64,000 nucleotides of DNA, from positions 1-64,000 of the forward strand of contig JAODTK010004665.1 in assembly GCA_026419785.1 (NCBI GenBank). Reading direction: 5' to 3'. Both the position numbers and the translations under genes were made by a program. Each line of letters opens with the position of its first letter. The first letter of the stretch is position 1. The stretch comes from Sclerodactyla briareus. Its lineage: Eukaryota > Echinodermata > Holothuroidea > Dendrochirotida > Sclerodactylidae. The notes beneath the pieces are model-generated. The model ran no database searches, had not been told where the DNA came from, and worked only from the letters and a program-made list of their open reading frames with translations. This document shows positions 12,601 to 24,600 of this stretch, in pieces.

Positions 12601-15600
12601 TAAATGGTATACTGCCTCATAACGTGGACTGAAGATCGTCTTGGACTTTCAGTGAACTTGGTTACTGGGTCATACCAACCCTACTGACACACGTCAAGCG
12701 TGCTAAAAAGAAAGTGACCGTATTCATGGCAATGGCACATGAACATGTGTGTTTCAGCGCATGAGCATCTCAGCTCTTGGAATCAGGGAAAGCCAGTGCG
12801 GCTCCAAATCTGATATGCTGTAGCCCATTCTGTTACAGAGATTGTATATTAATTACTCCAGTCATGATAACAGAGTTAACGAATCCTCTATTGAAAATAG
12901 GGACTCGCCCCAAACGACCGGAGCGCAAGGCTTGCGACACATACGGCCATGCGCACGGTCTCCGTGTGACCGCATGGAAAGAGGCGATGACAACCTGGCG
13001 GTTACTGCCGCGAGCGGCCACCCTCCGCGGAGCCCAGCGGACACTGTAACTGAGTTCACGGCCGCGGTGCTTGTGGTCACCGCCTTTAGTCGGTCACCGC
13101 ACGCAAAATGTTGTGGCTGCTCGCGAAAGCTTACGGTTGATCAGCATTCGGCAGCAGTGACCGTATTGTTTCGGGACACACATTAAATTAGAAACTCGCA
13201 GAAGAACAAAACATGGATATGGTTAATTTCAAAGGTACGTGTGAACGCCTCTCAAGAGCTCCTAAAAAGAAGAAAGATGATCACCCAAGCATAAACGGAT
13301 ACTACTGTACAGTCGCCCACCGTTCAAGCTCGCCCTGTCATCTTCCGCTAGGCGGCCATAAAACTCCTTGCGGTGACTCAAGCAGTGACGAATATAGCGC
13401 CCTGAACTCCACACATTGTCCGGGGGCTTAATAAGACGGGGAAGCGAGGCAATTACTTTTATTGTTTAATGGTTTTTGTGCGTCGAAAGGGTCATGCGGA
13501 ATGTCTTTTTTACTCAAGAATGTGAATCTGATTTTGATTGAGCTCACCAAATTTCAAGGAATTCATAGATGCAAGCATTCAAATTGACTTCATAGGAAAA
13601 ATTATTGCATTTTCACTTTTCAGTTATTGACGGTTAAAAAAAAAACAATTTTTGAACTCATTTGCAACATATGTCGTGTATGTAGCACTTGGGGGGGGGG
13701 GAACGGTCTCAAAGCCCTTTGAATCTAATAAACACTTCAAATTCCTATCATCTTATAAGCGCTTTACCCTCAGGGTGCTCAAGCGCTTATAACCTTACCC
13801 GATCAATAGGAACCATCTCCGTACTCCGACAATCCCGGAGAGTATACCGCGGCGAAATAATCAGCGCCAATTGTGTTTGTACCCTGGGTGAGGAAGAAGC
13901 AAGCGGGGTAAAGTACCTTGCTGAAGGGTCCAACGTGACAGGCTCGACGGAACCCCACCTCGGGTCAAAGCTCGACCAATTAGGCCACCACGCTCCACTA
14001 GACTCCTGATCATTAGGGACTCATCAAATCCCGTAGCATTCCTTCCTGTTCACTATTGACCACCGTTTTCCGGCATGTTCATCGAGTCCCCGAGGCTGCA
14101 CATTCGCGGACCTATTAGCTACAGGCTGTCACATTCGGGGGTAACTATTATTACAAGTCACCCCACCAGGTCCTATCAACCTATACGTGGTGTAGCCAGG
14201 GACAATGAGACATCATGCTCTATATACAGGCAGCTAGCACTGCGAAACACTTCAAGGCAGTCGGGCGTTGATGGGTTTGGAACTCCGCAGTCGTCAATCT
14301 GAATCTGGGGTTCTACCGGCTCGGTTCCCTCCTCCCTCTGCTAGCCCTCTGTTTCCTAGGTCAATGTCAAACCCGACCTCAAACTACCTATCCCGAACGT
14401 GCGTGGTGCGGATGTGTTTGAAGGTAAAATCGTGTTATTACGTTGATAAGAAGCGAATACGTCAATTAACTTATGATGATGCCGGAAGACCATAGAAATT
14501 GAAGGCAGTCATTTATCAGAATTAGTCGCTTTCCAGGAAGATTTTCCCTGGAATCCCTTTTGGGGCGATTGGTCCAACACCGCATTGCATTGGTACATGC
14601 GGTAATTTTGCTACACAGTTTTCGTTCCATTCTACTTGGAATAAAATTTGTTCCAATGGAATCCATATTTATCTCTGCGAAAAGAGTACAGTCTATAAGA
14701 ACACACTCTCAGCGCGCTAATGTCAACGTAATTTGGCATTTATGGAGTCATGCTTTAGCGCGTCACTAAGATTACGTGACCTCACTCCGACCGCGTCAAC
14801 GGGGTCCGTCGATTTTACACTTGAAAGACCAGGGCACTGACTCCCAATACGTCAACAGCTCCTAGACACCCTATGTGGTTTGTGCTGCACCCCAACCGTA
14901 TGCGCTGTTACACCCTGCGCAAATGGCGACCGATGAATTGGAAACAAAATTACCGTTGATTCGGCCCTTCTCTGAAGTTAAAAGTTCAAAATTACTCCAA
15001 GTGTCATCCCTATACCCTGCGGCAACTTGAGATTGGACATCGAGAAAAAAATCGCGGAGAGTTTTCAGTGAGTGCATGAATGGCCTCCCACCCTGCCAAT
15101 GTTTTGGACTTGTTCTTTCAGGAATTGTGCTTATTCCTTCATGTCTATGCCCGTTCCTCTGATTGCTGCGGTATAGGGTCGTAGAGATTTTATTCTTCCA
15201 GACCCTTCGGACCTAACCTTTTTAATGTTTTTTTTTTATGTTATTGGACAAGTATTAATATAATGGACCGGACCATGAGATCACCATTGATCATCGGGCA
15301 TCACTATTGCTTCATGCAAGAATAGCGACTAGACACTTTCCAAAAAATTTCTTCTCATCTTCCGTTCATCCATAAGAGCCAAGGCCTGCGATGTGGTTGC
15401 AAATATCTCCAAAGAGGAGGATTAGTCCTACATTTGAGCTTCCGTTGATGATTCAGGAAACTGATGCATTTTTTTGATGACTCGAGAGTCATACATAGCG
15501 TCTCGTATCTGTTCTTGAGGGAAGGAGGTTGATCCTATATGAACCAAATATTCCCACCATTGAAACCACAACTCCCTTGATGATTGGGAAAATGATGGTA

Positions 15601-18600
15601 TCCCTGAGGTCAAAGTCGATGATGGCAGTACAACGGCACGACCTGATTTATTGTTTCCTGGTTCCCGAGGTAAGGAGTACTTTTTTACGAGCGATGAACT
15701 CGCTTTGTTTTGTATCGTTTTGGTGGCGATGGTTACATTTATTAGTCTTGACTCAGTCGCTTTTGGCGATTCCCTTCTGTGATGTGTAAATGTTTTTCTT
15801 CATCTCCACAATACATTCCTAGACGTGATGAAATATGGCCATTTTACTAAAGATGTAAAATACATTTGAACTAAATATTTTTAGTCCTTTCTTTGCTACA
15901 CTACAACATTGTTGCAAAGCGACGTAACACATATCTAACCTTCCAATCTTCTTCGCCATAATTAGTCTCAAAGCGCGGCTATTGGGGGCCATGTCTTTTT
16001 AACTGCAACCATGTTTGCACTCTGATTTTATTCTACGAGTCGATGAAATCGCGTGCTATTTCCTCGTCTTTGAATTTTGTAGTCTTGTACACTTTAATTC
16101 TATATTTTGTCGTTACAAATGTTTTCGAACAATTAATAGTTTTATGGCAATAATCAAGAACAATTTTCTATGTTTTCCTGCGCTCGTAACGTAAGCCCCG
16201 CCTAACCATACTAAATACAAATGCGTTAGACCTAACGTCCAATCCCCTGTGAGGTAACTGAGGTTAGCTGAAGCGCAGGCCTTCAGCTGCCGGCGCTGCA
16301 TGCTTGCTTTTCACGATCTTTGCGTGGTTAAACAGGTAGCTTTTCCAAGCGATTTACAATTTGTAGCTGGTAACTATTAAGCAACAATCGTACTAACTTG
16401 CATGATAAAATGACATCAGCAATCGTACTAACTTGCAGGATAAAATGACATGCCGCGATTCGGTTTGTGAGCCAACAGTACTTAAAACAACAATGACTAC
16501 GGCTCACGTGATCATTTCCCGTAGTATATGGTGCACTCCTCGAGCGTTTGACGTACGCGGGGCCCAGGTCGAAATCCCGCGCCGGTACTGTTTTTTCCTT
16601 CCTTGAGATGACCTATTGTCTCTGAATGTTGCCTTTTACTGTGTTTTTTCTCGGAATTTTTTTTTTATGCAGTTAGGCCTCCGTGGTCTACCTATTCCCG
16701 GACCTTTTTTTTAAATTCATTTTATTTAAGGATGTTTGTAATTTATTTTCCTGGTAGCTAACTGCGTCGATTACGTGGCCTGTTTATGCCCTACTGTAGG
16801 TCCTCCTGATTCCTCCATATTTTTGGTTTTGTTTTGCCAGTCACCTCTATCAGGACCGAATTGGTGAAATTAAATACACAGTGGAATTAAGCCCATGAGC
16901 ACAGTATTATAAAGAACTATTTTAATTTCTCAGTAAAGATAACGTTTTGTGTTTCGTTTCACTCTATGTGGGCCTGCGGATACCCAAATAATATTAAACG
17001 GCCCGAAAAAGCGGATCACAAGTAAGGTTAGGCCCCTATCGTTCGGTGTACTGTTCATGTTTCACAGGACTATGACAATTGTCTGTTTTTACTAGCGATG
17101 AAATCGCTTGTATTGTAGTCGTTTGGGGGTGGGGGGGGGGGGGGGGGCGATGGTACATTTCTTTAGCCTTGACGCGTCGCTTCATAAATTAGTCATGGAA
17201 TGTTTATGTTATAATATGAACGTTCCCTGGTGACGTGTGCAAAAAGTCGTATAGCAATCGATGACGCGCATTCTCATTGTAGTTTGGAATATTTTTAATT
17301 CTAGTTAGGTTACGTCATAATTGGAGCGACCGGGACAGCTCGAACAGCTTCAATCGAAATTTGACCATTGTCATGTCGGAGAAGAGGAAAGACGTTGATA
17401 TAGAAAGAAACTCGGCTTCAACAGTTGGTCTCTGTGCTGCTTTACGAAGTAAAACCGATAAAAAGAATTTTATTTTAGGATGAGCAGTTCCATTTGCAAT
17501 GAATCGAAATTGACTTGATCATTTATGATGTTAGGGCAATTAAAAATAGAGGTGGGTCCATAAAATAACCCCCAAGATATCAAGAACTGTGTTCAAATAG
17601 GCTATAATTTTATAAAATAATAGAATTTTCACTTGCCTTTGCCTGCAGTCTCACGGCAATATCGGCTAGGGTGTAAACACAAAAACGAACAGCTTAAGCC
17701 AAGATAGGGTCACGAACAGGATCGGATTCTCTTTTCACTGATGTCCGTGAAAATCCACGGTCCTGAGAATTATCTACAATTCACTTTTTCAAAATTTCTC
17801 CGAAAATATATACACTCACACTTTAGGAGACAAATCCAAGTCCGCGCTCATCATACATCTATACATCGATCGCTACGTTCGATAAATATATCATAATTTC
17901 CCATCAACATGACGTGACCGGAAGGTTTGTGTAGTGGTTAGGATTAACGCTTTTTGGATCTCGGGCCGGTTCGATTCCTGCGCAGGTGCGAGTTTCCGTT
18001 TTTCTGTTTGAGGGACAGCTGGTGAATGTTGTTGTGTTTATTTTACGTGTTTTAACTTATGTTACCCAGTTTCAATTTGGTTTCATGGTCGCATTGAATA
18101 CCAATAGTTTTTCGGAGGGCAGTGTAGGCTTTGTCATGCCTTTTTAGGCGGCAGCTCCAGCTTGTTTTAACATTTTGGCCTCATTTGCTCTGCGGCCAAA
18201 ATCATACCCATGACCGATACACATCAGCCCATGGCCAGAGTAGGGAATTTGGATACAGGCAGATGAAATCTCTTCGAGCACAACAACATATCTAGGGACA
18301 TAAAGATGACACAGCAACACAATTTCTGAAACAGAGCGGGTGCATTCGATGTGCTATAACACTATTTTCGGACGGTCATTGATAGATTGCAAAAATGTCT
18401 CATACCCAAAGGACCGCTAAGAATATTGATGACATGCAGGAAACAGTCAAGGAGAAAACAGTTCAGGTAATGGGGTTCTCTCCCTCTTTATATACAATCC
18501 AGGAGTCTACCTAATTATATCCCCGCGACGCTGTAAGCGTCTGGGGATTATTATGGTTTCTGGGGTGTGGTCCGCAGCCGCCCGTCTCCGCGGTACTTAA

Positions 18601-21600
18601 GACGATTATCGCGATAACTCTCCAATACAAGTTCGATTGCACCCGAAAACTGGTTGCACATGTCCACCCCACTGAAATCTCGGGAGGGGTTCGAAACGTG
18701 GGCAATAATGCATGTTGCGCCTCTTATTTTGGAGGTTGTATGCGAAAATTATGAAGGCTTAAGTCTGGAAGTGCTTATATAGCGCTTTCCAACGGCGTAG
18801 GACGTTCTCAAAGCGCTTTACAGATTATTACCCGATTCACAGGAAACCGGTACCGCTCTGGAGGGCAACAACGGAGACAAAGTACCTTGCCCAAGGGTAA
18901 ACCGGAAAAGTCGATCGGCCATTGGGAATCGAACTCGCAATCTTTCAGTCACCATCCTAAGCTCTACCAACGAGCTAATACGGATCTCCAATGATTAAAT
19001 ATGAAGGGTTGTTCGAAGTAGACGAATCTTGGTGGGGGTAGGGGTATATGCAATTCGGCCGCAAAGCAAGGGTCGCTTCAAGGTCATCGGAGGTTCAAAT
19101 TTGTATGAATTTATGCCAGTTTTTCAAACTTCGTCAGGTTGGAACGAAACGGGGTGGGTTGGGGTCAACATTTGGTCCCGAAACGAAAAATGTAATTTCA
19201 AGGTCATTAGAGGTCAAGTGCATCATTTGCGATTTTTCAAACTTTGTCGGATTTGAACGAAAATGAGTGGATCTTGTAAACTAACATTTGTTCCTGATCA
19301 ACGTGGAGGTCATTTCAGGTTCATCAGAGGTCAAACTTGCATGATGTATGCGATGTCTTGAAATTGTCAAATTGGACAACACTGGTGAATGTAGGCTTAT
19401 TTCTTTCAGAAAAAGTGTAGGTCATTTTGAGGTCATGAAAAGGTACACTTTTAGGATTGGAAATTTTTCTGCCTGCTGCAGCGTTTCCATATCAATGGGA
19501 TTGACAGTCCCGTTCACTGATTTTTCAAAATGCGGGGAACGGGACTGTAAATCTTAATTTGAGATGGAACAGGGTATCCGTGACCCAAGGCTGGGGGATA
19601 TACTTAACTCAGGTTACTCGCCAGAAAACAAAATATACATGAACAAAGGATAGCACCTATCCCATGCATCATTTATCGCGGAGTATGAACCTTGCATTCT
19701 GGTTTTAAATGCCGAGAATGTACTCACATTGAAGTCAAACCTACGCTTGATGATCAAAGAAACATGTTGTATCTGTGTGATCGAGAATGGCTAATGACAG
19801 TATTCAATGGCCAAGGCTTAGCTATGTTCTATAAATTTCCAAGGCAGGAGAGCAGGAAGTACTTAAGGACGTAGGCTTTGTTTTTGTACTCACCATTGAG
19901 GTCAACCTCGTTGATGATCAGAATGATGCTCCATCTCTTGATGCCGAGAGATACTTGACAATCAACATCGTCAGTAGTAGAGCGCCATGAACGATGATAA
20001 TCGTGTTAACAACGGATTGGGATACGATGATGCCGTCGTTCAGGCTTAGAGATTCGAAGGCCTGGGAGCCACCGTTGAACGCCAAGAAGCCAAAGAAGAG
20101 GATCAGACCTACGAGTGCAAAGTGATTAATATAAAAAGAATATAAAGAATTAGCAGTAGAACGTGCAGTCGTTATACGCGGGGGAATTGCCTTTGAATTC
20201 TCGGTTGAATCATACTAGGGACGCGTCGTTTATTGGCTTAGTGCAAAGAAATTTTTGAGAGATATGACTCATTATACGATCCCTTCGAACTGTAAAATGG
20301 GGACGACGAACAGAAGCAAGAAAGATTGAATCGAAAGTCTACAAAGCTGAGATCAGCAATGAATCTCTTAGGGTGATTACTGATTGACAGAAATTGATTC
20401 GATGCTGGTAATAAATTTTGAGTCTGATATCACATTCTCAATACCGCCCTTATTTTTGTATACGAGCGCGAGGCGGTCTTGGCGTTTATCTAAGATACCA
20501 ATAAGTACTAAGACTTCTTGTGAAATACCTCACCGGGATGGAATGACCATTAATTTCATTGGCTGACCCATCATCGTTGAAGCGACATCCGAGGACCCAG
20601 TATGTTTACACTCTCCAAAGGAGCAGCCACACCGCGACCATATGGTCACACTGGATCCCTGCAAAATCCTGGAAAGGAATTAACATAAAAATAAATAGTA
20701 TGGTCCCTGTGTCACTTCACGCTGTTTTGAATTTTGAAACGGTCATTTCCAAAATTGGGGGGTTTTTTTTTTTTTTATTTGAAACAGGGCACGACCAATT
20801 ATTGCAAGTTTGCACAATGGTGAGCGAAGCGCAACGGATCAGATGGAAGGGGAACAAAGGGGGTCTGTTTATTATCAAGCTGAGTCCTAATAGTGTGCTA
20901 TTATCCTTTGCATAGTGGTCTCGTCCGAACATATGGAGCATACTTGGTATGTTTCCGTTATATTATTATACCCCGCAACACTGTAGTGTTCGGGGATCAT
21001 TATGGTTTTGCCGTGTGCCCCGCCGCCGCCGCCGCCCCGCCGTAAACTTGGCGTTAGCGCTCTCATTCTTTACACTTTAATCTCGATTGACCCAAAACTT
21101 GGTACACATGTCCCGTATTAAGTAATCTCGGATAAGTTCGAAAATGGGCTATATCGTATATTTTGTTGCCCTCTTATTTCGCCGGTTTTTCGCAAAATTT
21201 TCAAGTTCCTGCGATTTACACGAAACTGGTGGTTGGTGGGTATGTGTTGGAGCCGACAAACTGGTTACAATTTCAAGGTCATCAGGTCAAGTTTGCAGTT
21301 TCTTTCTTTGGCCAGTAGCCTAATTCTAGCAGAGTAATATGTGATCTTTCAAACTTCATTGGATTTTCATGAAACTTGTGAATAGGGCCACCTATGCAGT
21401 GGCCGATGATTTTCTATAGTCCGAGGTCACTGAGGTCATCTTGCATGACTATGTTCATCATAAGCTTGGGCCCAATTACGCCATTAGGCAAATTATATAA
21501 ACTTTGTGGATCTCACGATACTTGTTGAGTAGGACCTTCTAAACAGTCCTGAGTAATTTCTTCAATTGCGTTGAAATCACTGAAAGGTCATTATGTGTTT

Positions 21601-24600
21601 TAATTACCTATTTGTTAGCATAATTAGAAGAATTAATGCATATTTTCTCAACTTTGGGGATATTGACGAAACTTGTGAATAGGACCTACTACAGTCTGAT
21701 TAATTTATTCATAAGCATCAATATCAGACTGAGGGTAATTTGGTGGGAACTAATTTGCATATTAGTTGTCTGACATTCAAATGCTGAGTTTATACATTTT
21801 TCTCAATAACATTGAACATGTTTCCTGGGATGCAAGATCTTCTAGGAGTGGATGCATCACATGGAGTTACAATTTTTTATAAAAAAAAACCGCATGTCAT
21901 GAAGGTCATTAAAGGTCACTATAGGGGTCAAAAACGTGATTTAGTACTTTTTCGACCATAGCACGGGTGTGTTCAATCAGAATGGGCAGAATGCTCCTTA
22001 GTGGATGTTCAGCATGGAGAGTATCACTTCTCATAAAAACTGTCAAATAATTAAAGGTCCTTCGGGTCACTTAGGGGTCAAAAACTTTTTTTGCCTATAA
22101 TCCGGAGAATTGAATATCTGCGAAGCTGGATGGTTCACCATTGTGATATAATTGTTGACCTCTGTGTGTGGACCTCTGACCTGAATTTGACCTCTGTTGG
22201 TTTGGTCAATGTGGTTACAGGTCGCATCTTGAATAAATGTGCTTATTTAAAAGGAGTTACGGCAAAAAAGAGTAGAAACTGGTTATTTTGGGATATGTGC
22301 TAGAGCTTTGTGGTGCTTTATGAAGGGAAACAACTCCCGCTTGATCGGACACTTACTTTGGTAGGTACAAGGAGTCAAAGGTTTCAATTTTATACCTTTT
22401 TGCAATAACATTGGACATTTTCCTTGGAATGCAATATGCTTCTAGCGTGGAATGCATCACATGGGAGTGGTAACAATTTTTCATGAAACCGCCATGTCAC
22501 TGACGGTCATTAAAGGTCCTTAGGGGTCAAAAAACTGATTTTTTATACTTTTTCTGACAATAGCCACTGGATTGTTCATCGAATGCAAAATGCCCTAGGA
22601 GTGGATGTATCACATGGAAGAAGTAACAATTCTCATAATATCTGTCATATCATTAAAGGTCAGTCGGGGTCACTTTAGGGCAAAACTGTGTTTGGCTATA
22701 TCGAGAATGGAATATCTGCGAAGGCTGATTGGTTCACCATGTGATATATTTTTACCTGCATGTGTGTGACGTCTGCCCTTAATTTCCTCGGTCGGTGGTC
22801 ATGTGGTAAAGGGGTCGGAATCTTGAATAAATGTGCTTAATTTAAGGATTACGGGCAAAAAAAATTGAAACTGGTTATTTTTGGATATGTTATAGTGCTT
22901 TGTGTGCTTTATGGAGGGAAACACCTCCTGCTTCGATCGGACACTTACTTTTGTAGTTACAAGGGGTCAAGTTCAATTTAATACTTTTTTTCGCATAACA
23001 TTGTACATGTTCATTGGAAGCAATATCTTCTATCAGTGGATTGCATCCATGGAGTGTAACAATTTTTTCATTCATAAAAACAAACCGCCATGTCATTGAA
23101 GGTTCATTGAAGGCACTTAGGGGTCAAAACTGATTTTAGTACTTTTTTTTCGGCATAGCACTGGGGTGGTTCATCAGAATGCAAAATGCTCCTAGGAGTG
23201 TATGTATCACCTGGAGAGTAACAATTCCATAAAACTTCATCTCATGAAAGGTCATTCGGGGTCAAATCGGGGTCAAAAACTGGTTTGGGGCTATAATCGG
23301 AGAATTGAATTCTCAAGCTGGATGGTTCACCATTGTGATTATATAATTGTTGACCTGCCTGTGTGACCTCTGACCTGATTTGCCTCTGTCGGGTTGTGTC
23401 ATGTGGTTAAAGGTCGAATCTTGAATAAATGTCTTATTTAAGGAGTTACGACGGGTAAACAAAAAAAATAGAAACTACTGCTACTGGCTATTTTTGGATA
23501 TGTGATAGAGGTTTTGTGTGCTTCATGAAGGGAAAACTCCGCTTCGATCGTAACACTTACTTTGGTAGTTTCAAGGGTCAAGTTCAATTCTTATATGCCT
23601 TTTTTTGCAATAACATTGAACATGTTCATTGGAATGCAATATGCCTTCTAGCAGTGGATGCTCCCATGGTGTAAAAGTTTTCATAAAAACCGCCAATTCA
23701 GTGGAGGTCATTAAATGGTCACTTAGTAGGGCAAAAACTTTGATTTTAGCATTTTTCGGATAGCACTGTTGTGTTCATCATAACTGCAAAATGCTCCAGG
23801 GGTTGATGTATCCCATGAGAGTAACAATTCTCATAAAAACTGTCAGATCATTAAAGGTCATTCAGGTCACTTAGGGGTCAAACTGTTTTTTGGTATAATC
23901 GTAGAATGAATATCTGCGAAGGCTGGATGGTTCACCATTGTGATATATTGGTTGACTGCATGTGTGTGATCTCTGACCTGAATTTGATCTCTGTCGGTGG
24001 CCATGTGGTTTAAAAGGTCGAATGATGAATGAATGTGCTTATTAGAGGACTCACCTTGTACGGGGCTGTAGGGGTTGCTCATACAATTAACAGGGCATTA
24101 TGGAATGACCCATTTACCAGTAACCGTGGTCGTTTCACAAAGTCTATGAATGACTTCTTTCCACGAATATTGTTCGGTTCATGTTCACCAAATTCTTGAA
24201 TAAGAGCTTTGCGGGGGAATATACGTCTGGCGGTTTTACCCCGCCCCGACATTTTTAGTTACATCATAAGATGGGCTAACATAACAGTTTGGGTGCACTC
24301 CAAATAACCTTCAGTGATGCGCTGTGGGTAGGAGAAACTGGACGGGAACATGCCCAGGAGCAGCCATGCTCGACGGCATGCATGTAAATGCTACCCCCAT
24401 GAATAGCCTACATTGCTGAGTGCCCCGACAGTCGACTCTTTCTCAAGGAATTCCGGGGGACACAGAACCAGTCACTTCTGAGTTTGGGTAATTTTCAGAT
24501 CGGGAACCTCTTTCTATAGACGTGTCATATACGAATCGGTGCTTGGTTTCTTTCAGTTTGAAGTCTTGAGCCAATGTATTATCCCTCTCAAAGGGGACTA

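Noticed and set aside
12777-13186. A G+C-rich patch with frames on both strands, considered as a CpG island or exon
   Set aside because: It lies inside a transporter intron, has no AMT motif in any frame and no good splice pair.
17914-17992. A tRNA gene (good A and B boxes)
   Set aside because: The acceptor stem does not pair and the downstream sequence resembles another SINE tail in the window; called a SINE head instead.
21791-24050. A CRISPR-like array
   Set aside because: Units are about 600 bp and degenerate, with no short identical repeats or unique spacers, in a eukaryotic intron.
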